NCBI GenBank assembly: GCA_947626345.1
Contig: CANQSF010000003.1
Coordinates: 1 to 64,000 of the forward strand
Length of the DNA stretch: 64,000 nucleotides
Direction: 5' to 3'
Source: an uncultured Oscillospiraceae bacterium
Lineage (GTDB): Bacteria > Bacillota > Clostridia > Oscillospirales > Oscillospiraceae
This document shows, in pieces, positions 1-7,686 of the stretch. The position numbers and the translations under genes are program-made. Numbering within the stretch: position 1 is the stretch's first letter; every line of letters begins with the position of its first letter. The notes beneath the pieces were generated by a model. It was not told the DNA's origin. It searched no databases and saw only the letters and a list, made by a program, of their open reading frames with translations.

Positions 1-44
1 AACCGAATGGTAGCCATTTGAGATACTATTTTACGCTAACGTCG

Positions 45-77
45 TACCGAATGTTCTCCCAGCTGAGCTACGCCCCC
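45..77 (-). tRNA. 5' half of a tRNA, interrupted or truncated
   Basis: Read on the minus strand, 77 down to about 45 gives a normal tRNA start: acceptor strand GGGGGCG, TA, then a D-arm of the form GCTCAGCTGGGAGAAC. The anticodon stem begins (ATTCGGT) but the following bases do not form a 7-base loop and matching strand. The 8-base string ACCGAATG occurs on the plus strand at 46-53 and again at 2-9, as if about 44 bases had been inserted or duplicated in the anticodon arm. The rest of the tRNA may lie left of position 1. Identity cannot be assigned. Confidence 0.4.
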
Positions 78-198
78 GTGTTTGCTGCTTTTGAGTTGTT
101 CTCCCGCTTCGGGATGGAGACCGGCGGGAGGGCAGCTGCGCTGCGCCCCGGCGGTGCGAAAGCATTATAACACAAATCCTGGATTTGTAAAGTCCCCC

Positions 199-227
199 TT
201 GCGAAAAAACCCTCCATGGCGTATAAT
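199..227 (+). promoter_or_regulatory. promoter of the SRP RNA
   Basis: The -35 is TTGCGA (199-204) and the -10 is a perfect TATAAT (222-227), with a 17-base spacer. The predicted transcription start is near 234, where the SRP RNA fold begins. Confidence 0.8.
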
Positions 228-233
228 AACCGT

Positions 234-505
234 GGAACTGTACTAGTCGGGGAGCCAGCGGTGCCCTGCACCCGCAATCCGCTACAGCGGGGATGAACTC
301 CCGCCCCCGGATATTCGATGTGTTGTCTGACCGCGGTAAGTGGCGATGAGGGCCTGGTCTCGCGCAACGCCGGCCCGTGAACCATGTCAGGCGGGGAACC
401 GAGCAGCATTAAGCGGAAACCAGCGTGTGCCGTGAGGTCGCTGGGTCTGAGTCAACTGCCGCGGTAACGGATGTGTCGGGTATTCAAAGGCGGGTGTACA
501 GTTCT
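234..505 (+). ncRNA. ffs: signal recognition particle RNA, large Gram-positive type
   Basis: This is the RNA scaffold of the signal recognition particle; it binds Ffh and targets nascent membrane and secreted proteins. The ends pair: GAACTGTAC (235-243) with GTACAGTTC (496-504). The conserved S-domain is visible at about 386-410 (GTCAGG, then GGAA, then AGCAGCA). The 5' part has the Alu-domain-like segment with CCGCTACAGCGG. About 270 nt matches the long Firmicutes form rather than the roughly 110-nt 4.5S form. Its position just upstream of dnaX matches the Bacillus scr-dnaX-yaaK arrangement. Confidence 0.9.
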
Positions 506-581
506 TTCATTATTCCCGGCACGGGCGCCGGCAAAACGTTCACGGCCCTGTCGCCGCCGGGCGGCGAGGGCATGCGAGGCT

Positions 582-2333
582 ATGTATCAGGCACTGTACA
601 GAAAATACCGGCCCCAGACCTTTGACGATGTGGTCGGCCAGGAACATATCACCTCTACGCTGAAACGCCAGGTCCAGACCGGGCGGCTTTCCCATGCCTA
701 TCTGTTCAGCGGCACCCGGGGCACCGGCAAGACCACCTGCGCCCGCATCCTGGCCCGGGCGGTGAACTGCGAGCACCCGGTGGACGGCAACCCCTGCAAC
801 CAGTGCGCCGCCTGCCGCGGCATCCTGGACGAGAGCATCCTGGACGTGGTGGAGCTGGACGCGGCCTCCCACAACGGCGTGGACGATGTGCGCGCGCTGC
901 GGGACGAGGCGATCTTCTCGCCCGCCAGCGTGAAAAAACGGGTATATATCATCGACGAGGCCCACTCGCTGGCGTCGTCGTCCATGGCGTTCAACGCGCT
1001 TTTGAAGATCCTGGAGGAGCCGCCGGAGCACGTGATGTTCATCCTGTGCACCACCGCGCCCCAGAAGATCCTGTCCACCATCGTGTCCCGCTGCCAGCGG
1101 CACAGCTTCACCCGGATCGAGCCGGACGCCATCGCCTCCCGGCTGCTCCATGTGGCGGAGCGGGAGCAGATGGATCTGACGGCGGACGCAGCGGCGCTGC
1201 TGGCCCGGATGGCCGACGGCGGCATGCGGGACGCGCTGAGCCTGCTGGACCAGTGCTCCGCCGCGGAGCACATCGACGAGCAGGCGGTGCTGTCTGCTAT
1301 GGGCATGGCCGGCAGCCGGCGGACGGCGGAGCTGCTGCGGGCCATCGCCGCCGGGGATACGGAGCGGGCGCTGCGCGTGTTCGCGCAGCTGTGGCAGGAC
1401 GGAAAGGAGCCCGCCGGCATCCTGGACGAGCTGGCGGGGCTGATGCGGGACGTGCTGCTGCTGCAGGTGGCCCCCCGGGGGGGCGAGGCCCTGCTCAGCG
1501 GCTCCTACGACACGGGGACCCTTCGCCGCTTTGCCGGGGATATCCCCGGCGCCAGGCTCATGGACGGCATGCGTGCCATCCGCCAGGCGGACACCGGCGG
1601 CGCCGACCCCAGGAGGGCGGCGGAGATGTGCCTGGTGGAGCTGTGCGTGCCGGAGACCGGCGACAGCATCCAGGGCTTGAAAAACCGCGTCGCCCGGTTG
1701 GAGGCGGCGCTGAAAAACGGCATCCTGGCCGCCGCGCCGCCGGTAGAGGCGGCGGGACCGGAACATGAGCCGGAGATAAAAGCGGAGCCCAGACCGGCGG
1801 CAGCGCCGGAGCCTGAGAAGGAGATCGTCCCGGAGGAGGACGCCCCGCCCTGGTATACGGACGCGGACGCGCCCCCGGCGGACGAGACAGCGGCTGACAG
1901 CGAGATCGAGCGGATGTTTTCTCCCGCACAGGACAGCGCGCCCGTGCCCGCACCGGCGGAGAAGAGCGCCCCCGCGCCGGCCACCCGGAGCGGATCGGAC
2001 CCCGCCCAGGACGGGGACGGGATCTGGGAGAAGCTGATCGGCGGGCTGCGGGGAAAGATGGACATGGGCGATTACGCCATGCTCTGCTCGCCGACCCAGG
2101 CCTCTGGGTCCCTGGCGGGGGACACGCTGACGGTGCGCTTTTCCACCCCCATCGCCAAGATGATGCTGGGCACGCCCGCCGTCATGGCGCTGATGCAGAA
2201 GCAGCTGCACGCCATCACCGACCGCCAGATCCGGGTGAACTTTACCGAGGGCGCGGCGGAGCCGCAGGCCGTCCGGCCGGATATGGAGAGGCTGGACGCC
2301 CTGAGCCGATTCGGCAATATCAAATTTGAGTGA
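582..2333 (+). CDS. dnaX: DNA polymerase III subunit gamma/tau
   Basis: Clamp-loader ATPase that assembles the beta clamp and holds the replicase together; 583 residues. The start is placed at MYQALYRKYRPQ, the family's usual N-terminus, with a GCGAGG ribosome site at 574-579; an upstream in-frame start at 471 would add 37 residues and overlap the SRP RNA. Walker A GTRGTGKTT is near residue 46, four zinc-ligand cysteines lie at about 63-80, followed by the DEAH Walker B and the SRC sensor. After about residue 370 comes the collar domain, then an Ala/Pro/Glu-rich linker and a tau-like C-terminal domain. It leads an operon with ybaB. Confidence 0.96.
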   Translation: MYQALYRKYRPQTFDDVVGQEHITSTLKRQVQTGRLSHAYLFSGTRGTGKTTCARILARAVNCEHPVDGNPCNQCAACRGILDESILDVVELDAASHNGVDDVRALRDEAIFSPASVKKRVYIIDEAHSLASSSMAFNALLKILEEPPEHVMFILCTTAPQKILSTIVSRCQRHSFTRIEPDAIASRLLHVAEREQMDLTADAAALLARMADGGMRDALSLLDQCSAAEHIDEQAVLSAMGMAGSRRTAELLRAIAAGDTERALRVFAQLWQDGKEPAGILDELAGLMRDVLLLQVAPRGGEALLSGSYDTGTLRRFAGDIPGARLMDGMRAIRQADTGGADPRRAAEMCLVELCVPETGDSIQGLKNRVARLEAALKNGILAAAPPVEAAGPEHEPEIKAEPRPAAAPEPEKEIVPEEDAPPWYTDADAPPADETAADSEIERMFSPAQDSAPVPAPAEKSAPAPATRSGSDPAQDGDGIWEKLIGGLRGKMDMGDYAMLCSPTQASGSLAGDTLTVRFSTPIAKMMLGTPAVMALMQKQLHAITDRQIRVNFTEGAAEPQAVRPDMERLDALSRFGNIKFE

Positions 2334-2354
2334 CGATACAGGAGAGTTTTGACT

Positions 2355-2696
2355 ATGGGCAGAAACAATTTCCGCGGCGGCGGCTTCGGCGGCATGAACC
2401 AGGCCGCCATGATGAAGCAGGCCCAGAAGATGCAGCGGGACCTGATGCAGATGCAGGAGGACCTGGAGCAGCAGACCTACACCGCCAGCGCCGGCGGCGG
2501 GGCGGTGAGCGCCACCGTCAGCGGCAAGCGGGAGCTGACCGAGCTGACCATCGACCCCGAGGCTGTGGACCCCGAGGACGTGGAGATGCTCCAGGACATG
2601 GTGGTGGCCGCGGTGAACGAGGCGCTGCGCAAGGCGGAGGAGGCCTCCGCCCAGTCCATGAGCCGGCTGACCGGCGGTCTTGGCGGCCTGCTCTGA
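2355..2696 (+). CDS. ybaB: YbaB/EbfC nucleoid-associated protein
   Basis: Small dimeric DNA-binding protein of 113 residues. The N-terminus is Gly/Asn/Arg-rich, followed by the family core: helix NQAAMMKQAQKMQRDLMQMQ, a beta region with AGGGAVSATVSG, and a C-terminal helix. ATG 2355 is chosen over an in-frame TTG at 2349 because of GGAGAG at 2341-2346. It starts 21 bases after dnaX. In many Firmicutes recR follows in this operon; here recR is not present and a zinc-ribbon membrane protein follows instead. Confidence 0.93.
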   Translation: MGRNNFRGGGFGGMNQAAMMKQAQKMQRDLMQMQEDLEQQTYTASAGGGAVSATVSGKRELTELTIDPEAVDPEDVEMLQDMVVAAVNEALRKAEEASAQSMSRLTGGLGGLL

Positions 2697-2745
2697 GCGG
2701 GAGAACGAGAGAATCTGTAACATATTATAATAGGAGGTCCGAACC

Positions 2746-3432
2746 ATGGTATGTCCCAATTGCAAGCATGAGCTCAATCCCCTGGCCCGGGTTTGCCCCA
2801 CCTGCGGCACGCCTGTGCCCGGCGCACAGCCCGCCGCGGCCGGCGGGCAGACCGTACCGGCCGGGCCTATGCCCGCGCCCCGGAAGAGCTATGTGAACGC
2901 CTGGCGGGTGTTCACGGTGATCCTCTGCATCGTCGCCATCACCATGAACGGCGCGCTGATCGCGTTCTGGTTTTTGGAGTCCATCCGGGTGACCGGCGGC
3001 GTCGCGGAAAACTCCGCCGCGTCCGTCACGCTCTACTCCCTGTATGAGATCTGCCGGAAGCCCGCGCCCTACATGACCTACATCGTGGTGGGCGCCTGCG
3101 CGATATCCATCGTCGCGCTGATCTTCCCGCTGTTCAGAAAGCCCGCCGCCCGGCGCCGGTTCTTCGTCCCCAAGCTGATGGCCGTGGTGTGCGCGGTGTG
3201 CTACGCGGTGCCCTATTTCGTGGCCCGCATGGCCTACAGCATCCAGGCGATGCTGGACGGGGGCAAGGTGGATCACTCCAACCCCTTTACCACCATCTGC
3301 TTCGGGCTGCTGATCGTGCTGTTCGTGGCCGGGGAGCTGACCAGCCGCAACCGGTATGTGGTCCAGCGGACCCAGATCGGGGACCTGCAGGCCCAGCTGA
3401 AGGCCGCGGGCATCAAGCCCAACGTGGAATAA
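2746..3432 (+). CDS. zinc-ribbon membrane protein of unknown function
   Basis: 228 residues. The N-terminus has a zinc-ribbon (CPNCKHELNPLARVCPTCG, residues 3-21) followed by a Pro/Ala linker. Four hydrophobic segments follow, at about 50-75, 103-125, 145-163 and 183-200, so this is an integral membrane protein with a cytoplasmic or exposed zinc knuckle. The ribosome site AGGAGG at 2732-2737 fits the ATG. It is probably the last gene of the dnaX operon, since a terminator follows at 3447. I do not recognise the family beyond the zinc-ribbon; no function is assigned. Confidence 0.8.
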   Translation: MVCPNCKHELNPLARVCPTCGTPVPGAQPAAAGGQTVPAGPMPAPRKSYVNAWRVFTVILCIVAITMNGALIAFWFLESIRVTGGVAENSAASVTLYSLYEICRKPAPYMTYIVVGACAISIVALIFPLFRKPAARRRFFVPKLMAVVCAVCYAVPYFVARMAYSIQAMLDGGKVDHSNPFTTICFGLLIVLFVAGELTSRNRYVVQRTQIGDLQAQLKAAGIKPNVE

Positions 3433-3446
3433 GCCGGATCCTTTCC

Positions 3447-3475
3447 AAAGCCGCTGCTCTTGCAGCGGCTTTTTT
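3447..3475 (+). terminator. intrinsic terminator of the dnaX operon
   Basis: The stem AAGCCGCTGC / GCAGCGGCTT has a 4-base loop and is followed by a run of T. Confidence 0.9.
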
Positions 3476-3497
3476 GCGCCGAAGGGGGGAGAGGGGC

Positions 3498-3535
3498 TTG
3501 ACAGGGGAGTAGCATAATGATATCATTTTGATATC
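3498..3535 (+). promoter_or_regulatory. promoter with palindromic operator before the SPFH gene
   Basis: TTGACA (3498-3503), a 17-base spacer and TATCAT (3521-3526). The -10 lies inside a perfect 7-3-7 palindrome, GATATCATTTTGATATC (3519-3535). A protein bound there would block RNA polymerase. The Arc-like gene at 4603 in the same transcript is a candidate repressor (inference). Confidence 0.75.
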
Positions 3536-3558
3536 ACAAAACAAGGAGGCAAGACCCT

Positions 3559-4596
3559 ATGGAGAATAAGAACGTGGAGGAGATCGTCCTCCGAAACAAG
3601 AAGAATGGCATGGTAGTGCTGCTGGGCGTCATCGCGGCGTACGTTTTGGCCATCGGCGGGTTCATCGCGGCGGCCTTTTGCGGCGTGGACTGGCTCAGCG
3701 TCCTGCTGATCGTCGTGTGCGTCGCGTGGTGCGCCTTTGGGTGGATACTGCTGTGCGGCTTAAAAGTCCTCAAGCCCCAGGAGGCGCTGGTGCTGACGCT
3801 GTTCGGCAAGTATGTGGGCACATTGAAGGGCGAGGGCTTTTACTGGGTCAATCCCTTCTGCTCCGCGGTGAACCCCGCCGCAGGCACCAAGCCCAGCACC
3901 GGCAGCACCAACACCACCGGCCGGCGCAAGAGCGAGGGCGGCGTGAGCATCAATCTGAACGACGAGAGCCTGTCCATGCCCAGCAAGAAGCTGAGCCTGA
4001 AGGTCATGACCCTGGACAACAACAAGCAGAAGATCAACGACTGCCTTGGCAACCCCGTGGAGATCGGCATCGTGGTCATCTGGCGGATCGTGAACACCGC
4101 CAAGGCCGTGTTCAACGTGGACAACTACGTGGAATTCCTCTCCATCCAGACGGACAGCGCCCTTCGCAATGTGGTGCGCCTTTACCCCTACGACGTGTCC
4201 CCCAACGTGGACACCACCGGCGACGGCGTGGCCGACGAGGGCAGTCTCCGCGGTTCCAGCGAGGTGGTGGCCGAGCGCATTCGCGAGGAGATCCAGGGCA
4301 AGGTGGACATGGCCGGGCTGGAGATCCTGGAGGCTCGTATCACGTATCTCGCCTACGCGCCGGAGATCGCCGCCGTCATGCTCCAGCGGCAGCAGGCCAG
4401 CGCCATCATCGACGCCCGGAAGATGATCGTGGACGGGGCCGTGGGCATGGTGGAGATGGCCCTGGACCGGCTCAACGAGAGCGGCCGGGTCCAGCTGGAC
4501 GAGGAGCGCAAGGCCGCCATGGTGTCCAACCTCCTGGTGGTGCTGTGCGGCAACAAGGACGCTCAGCCCATCGTCAACTCCGGGAGCCTGTATTAA
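3559..4596 (+). CDS. SPFH (stomatin/prohibitin/flotillin-like) membrane protein
   Basis: 345 residues. SPFH proteins form ring-shaped membrane scaffolds that organise microdomains and proteases. Two hydrophobic helices (about 15-38 and 42-65) anchor the N-terminus. The SPFH region follows (about 70-270), starting with the typical [20 protein letters not shown] strand and ending in a charged helix ([19 protein letters not shown]). AAGGAGG at 3544-3550 is the ribosome site. The gene is followed after 6 bases by a small Arc-like gene, a pairing also known in other gut Firmicutes and Bacteroidetes. Confidence 0.88.
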   Translation: MENKNVEEIVLRNKKNGMVVLLGVIAAYVLAIGGFIAAAFCGVDWLSVLLIVVCVAWCAFGWILLCGLKVLKPQEALVLTLFGKYVGTLKGEGFYWVNPFCSAVNPAAGTKPSTGSTNTTGRRKSEGGVSINLNDESLSMPSKKLSLKVMTLDNNKQKINDCLGNPVEIGIVVIWRIVNTAKAVFNVDNYVEFLSIQTDSALRNVVRLYPYDVSPNVDTTGDGVADEGSLRGSSEVVAERIREEIQGKVDMAGLEILEARITYLAYAPEIAAVMLQRQQASAIIDARKMIVDGAVGMVEMALDRLNESGRVQLDEERKAAMVSNLLVVLCGNKDAQPIVNSGSLY

Positions 4597-4602
4597 ACCG
4601 GC

Positions 4603-4785
4603 ATGGCGTCCCCCAACGAGAAAAAGCAGCTGCTGCTGCGCATATCCGGAGGGCTCTATAACGAGCTGGCCGCCTGGGCGGAGGACGACTTCCGCTCCGT
4701 GAACGGGCAGATCGAGTATCTGCTGACCCAGTGCGTGCGGGAGCGGAAAAAGGCCGGGCGGTATACGCCGCGGCAGGAAGAATGA
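4603..4785 (+). CDS. Arc-like ribbon-helix-helix small protein
   Basis: 60 residues: an N-terminal strand ([20 protein letters not shown]) and two helices, the second being [15 protein letters not shown]. This is the layout of the Arc/MetJ ribbon-helix-helix fold, which binds palindromic DNA as a dimer of dimers. The gene lies 6 bases after the SPFH stop and shares its terminator. A GGGAG at 4582-4586 is the only ribosome-site candidate and is far upstream, so translational coupling is likely. A role as repressor of the palindrome at 3519 is inference. Confidence 0.75.
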   Translation: MASPNEKKQLLLRISGGLYNELAAWAEDDFRSVNGQIEYLLTQCVRERKKAGRYTPRQEE

Positions 4786-4787
4786 GG

Positions 4788-4815
4788 AAAAAGCGGGCGA
4801 AAGGTCCGCTTTTTT
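4788..4815 (+). terminator. intrinsic terminator after the SPFH operon
   Basis: The arms AAAAAGCGG and CCGCTTTTTT are separated by 9 bases and end in six T. Confidence 0.8.
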
Positions 4816-4869
4816 CCAGATTATGGGCTCTCTGATTCGGAGAGTGGCCCTTTGGGCGCAAAGGAAGGG

Positions 4870-4898
4870 TTGCGCTTGCTTTTATTATCTGATATAAT
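4870..4898 (+). promoter_or_regulatory. promoter of the degV gene
   Basis: TTGCGC (4870-4875), 17 bases, TATAAT (4893-4898). Confidence 0.7.
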
Positions 4899-4930
4899 CA
4901 CCCGGAAATTTCCACCGGGAGGATCGTTCC

Positions 4931-5797
4931 ATGAGCAAGATCGCCGTCGCCACCGACAGCAACAGCGGCATCACCCAGGCCCAGGCCAAGCAGATGGGCA
5001 TCCGGGTGCTGCCCATGCCTTTTTTCATCAATGAGGAGCTCTATTTCGAGGACATCACCCTCACCCAGAGCGAGTTTTACCAGCGCTTGGCGGAGGACGC
5101 GGACATCTTCACCTCCCAGCCTGCGCCGGGGAACGTGATGGAGCTGTGGGACGACCTGCTGCGGGAATATGACCAGGTGATCTACATACCCATGTCCAGC
5201 GGCCTGTCCGCCTCCTGCGAGACGGCGGAGGCCCTGGCGGAGGACGAGCCCTACGCCGGGCGGGTGTTCGTGGTGGACAACCAGCGCATCTCCATCACCC
5301 AGCGCCAGTCGGTGCTGGACGCGCTGGAGATGGCGGCTGCCGGCCTCAGCGCCCAGCAGATCGTGGATGTGCTCATGCGGGAGAAGCTGCAGGCCAGCAT
5401 CTACATCACCGTAGATACTTTGAAGTATCTGAAAAAGGGCGGCCGGGTCACCCCCGCCGGCGCGGCGCTGGGAGCGGTGCTGAACATCAAGCCGGTGCTG
5501 CAGATCCAGGGGGAGAAACTGGACGCCTTCGCCAAGGTCCGGGGCATGAAGGCGGCCCGGCTGAAGATGCTGGACGCCATGGAAAAGGACATCAACGAGC
5601 GCTTCGCCGGGCATAAGGTGCGACTGATGGCGGCCTACACCTGCACGGAGGAGGAGGCGGCGGACTGGCGGGCCCAGATCGAGGAGCGGTTCCCGGATCA
5701 CCCGCTGGAGATGATGGACCCGCTGTCCCTGAGCGTGAGCTGCCACATCGGCAAAGGGTCCATGGCCATCGCCTGCTGTAAGGTGATAGAATATTGA
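4931..5797 (+). CDS. DegV family fatty-acid-binding protein
   Basis: 288 residues, the usual DegV length. These cytoplasmic proteins bind a long-chain fatty acid; some act as FakB, which presents the acyl chain to the kinase FakA. The family marks are the opening KIAVATDSNSGI, the PMSSGLSASCETA loop, the TLKYLKKGGRV segment and the conserved LNIKPVL region. The start follows GGGAGG at 4917-4922. No fakA is in the window. The gene is monocistronic, with its own promoter and terminator. Confidence 0.93.
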   Translation: MSKIAVATDSNSGITQAQAKQMGIRVLPMPFFINEELYFEDITLTQSEFYQRLAEDADIFTSQPAPGNVMELWDDLLREYDQVIYIPMSSGLSASCETAEALAEDEPYAGRVFVVDNQRISITQRQSVLDALEMAAAGLSAQQIVDVLMREKLQASIYITVDTLKYLKKGGRVTPAGAALGAVLNIKPVLQIQGEKLDAFAKVRGMKAARLKMLDAMEKDINERFAGHKVRLMAAYTCTEEEAADWRAQIEERFPDHPLEMMDPLSLSVSCHIGKGSMAIACCKVIEY

Positions 5798-5809
5798 GTG
5801 TGATTTTTT

Positions 5810-5840
5810 GGGGCGCCGACAGGGGCGCCCCCCTTGTTTT
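5810..5840 (+). terminator. intrinsic terminator after degV
   Basis: GGGGCGCC (5810-5817) pairs with GGCGCCCC (5824-5831), followed by a T-rich stretch that doubles as the -35 of the next promoter. Confidence 0.75.
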
Positions 5841-5862
5841 TCCTGGGTGGATATGCTATAAT
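5834..5862 (+). promoter_or_regulatory. promoter of the ABC exporter operon
   Basis: TTGTTT (5834-5839), a 17-base spacer, TATAAT (5857-5862). It overlaps the T-tract of the preceding terminator. Confidence 0.65.
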
Positions 5863-5904
5863 GCGCGATTGTGTGAATATCCACTGTCATAGGAGCGAAT
5901 ATCC

Positions 5905-7686
5905 ATGATCCTGGGCAAATACATCAACCGATACTACATAAAATATGCGGGCCGGCTGCTGCTGGGCCTGCTGTCGCTGCTGGCGGTAGACTATCTGCAG
6001 CTGCTGATCCCCAATCTGTATCAGATGGTCATCAACGGCGTCAACGACGGCCAGGTGCTGGTGGACGGACAGCTGGTGGCCTTCGACATGAACTTCCTGC
6101 TGGACCGGATCTGTATGCCCATGGTGGGCATCATCCTCATGATCGTGCTGGGCCGTTTTTTGTGGCGTATCTGCTTTTTCGGCGCGGCCATCAAGGTGGA
6201 GGCCCATCTGCGGGACGAGATGTTCGACCACGCAAAGGATCTGAGCCGCCAGTTTTACCAGGTGAACAAGGTGGGCAACCTGATGAGCCTGTTCACCAAC
6301 GATCTGGACACGGTCCAGGACTGCTACGGAAACGGTCTGCTCATGCTGTTCGACGCCCTGGCCCTGGGAGGCATGGCCGTCTGGCGCATGTGGCAGATGG
6401 ACCGGCTGATGACCACGCTGGCCATGATCCCCATGGCGCTGCTGCTGGCCTCCAGCGCCGTGATCGGCCGGTATATGATGAAGAAATGGGACATCCGCCA
6501 GCAGGCGTTCTCGGACCTGTCCGACTTCTCCCAGGAGAGCTTCTCCGGCATCGCGGTGATCAAGGCCTTCGTCAAGGAGGCCAAGGAGCTGCTGGCCTTC
6601 CAGAAACTCAATAAGTTCAACGAGAAGGCCAACGTGGACTTCACCCGGGCCTCGGTGCTGCTGCACATCCTGGTGACCCTCTTCGTGGAGAGCGTCATCT
6701 GCATCATCCTGGGCTACGGCGGGTATCTGGTCTGGCGCGGCACCTTCAACGCCGGCCAGCTCATGGAATTCATCGGCTACTTCAACTCCACCGTCTGGCC
6801 CATCATGGCGGTGAGCGAGCTCATCGACATGACCAGCCGGGGCAAGGCCTCCCTCAAGCGGATCAGCGAGCTGCTGGACGCCGAGCAGGACGTGGCCGAC
6901 CGACCCGGCGTGGACCGGCTGGCGGACGTGCAGGGGAAGATTGAGTTCAAGGACCTGACCTTCCGCTATCCCGGCGGGGAATACGACGCGCTGTCCCACG
7001 TGTCCGTGACCATCGAGCCCGGCGAGAGCGTGGGCCTGGTGGGGAAGACCGGCTCCGGCAAGACCACGCTGGTGGATCTGCTGCTGCGCACCTACAACGT
7101 GCCGGACGGCACCGTTTTCGTGGACGGACACGACGTGAATACCGTATCCATCCACGACGTGCGGGAGGCCATCGCCTACGTGCCCCAGGATAACTTCCTG
7201 TTTTCCGATACCATCGCCCGCAACATCGGCTTTGCCGTGGACGCGCCGGACATGGACCTGGTGCGGCAGGCAGGGGTGCTCTCCGACGTGGACGAGGACG
7301 TGCAGGGCTTCAGCGAGGGATACGAGACGGTGCTGGGCGAGCGGGGCGTGACGGTCTCCGGCGGCCAGAAGCAGCGCATCTCCATCGCCCGGGCGCTGAT
7401 GAAGGACGCCCCCATCCTGATCCTGGACGACTCGGTTTCCGCCGTGGACACGGACACGGAGAAGACGATATTGGAAAACCTTTCCAACACCAGGGCCGGG
7501 CGCACCACCATCCTCATCGCCCACCGGGTGTCCACCATCGAGCGGATGGACAAGATCATCTATCTGGAGGACGGCCGGCTGTCGGCCGTGGGACCTCACG
7601 AGCAGCTGCTGGATGACTGCCCTGCCTACCGGCATATGGTGGAGCTGCAAAAGCTGGAGGAGGAAGGAGGCGGTCTCAGTGCGTGA
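5905..7686 (+). CDS. ABC exporter half-transporter with degenerate ATPase site
   Basis: 593 residues: a six-helix exporter domain (about 1-320) fused to an ATPase domain (about 340-580). Walker A is GKTGSGKTT, the signature VSGGQKQRIS, and Walker B ILILDDSVSAVD. The residue after Walker B is Asp rather than the catalytic Glu, as in the degenerate half of heterodimeric exporters such as BmrC or TM287. AGGAG lies 9 bases before the ATG. The stop overlaps the start of the partner half-transporter by 8 bases, so the two are made together and presumably form a multidrug or lipid exporter. The substrate is unknown. Confidence 0.93.
   Translation: MILGKYINRYYIKYAGRLLLGLLSLLAVDYLQLLIPNLYQMVINGVNDGQVLVDGQLVAFDMNFLLDRICMPMVGIILMIVLGRFLWRICFFGAAIKVEAHLRDEMFDHAKDLSRQFYQVNKVGNLMSLFTNDLDTVQDCYGNGLLMLFDALALGGMAVWRMWQMDRLMTTLAMIPMALLLASSAVIGRYMMKKWDIRQQAFSDLSDFSQESFSGIAVIKAFVKEAKELLAFQKLNKFNEKANVDFTRASVLLHILVTLFVESVICIILGYGGYLVWRGTFNAGQLMEFIGYFNSTVWPIMAVSELIDMTSRGKASLKRISELLDAEQDVADRPGVDRLADVQGKIEFKDLTFRYPGGEYDALSHVSVTIEPGESVGLVGKTGSGKTTLVDLLLRTYNVPDGTVFVDGHDVNTVSIHDVREAIAYVPQDNFLFSDTIARNIGFAVDAPDMDLVRQAGVLSDVDEDVQGFSEGYETVLGERGVTVSGGQKQRISIARALMKDAPILILDDSVSAVDTDTEKTILENLSNTRAGRTTILIAHRVSTIERMDKIIYLEDGRLSAVGPHEQLLDDCPAYRHMVELQKLEEEGGGLSA

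Noticed and set aside
540..2810. Very long minus-strand open frame opposite dnaX
   Set aside because: Shadow frame of a GC-rich coding sequence; His/Leu/Gly-rich with no domain, and dnaX is certain. The same holds for many long antisense frames in the window.
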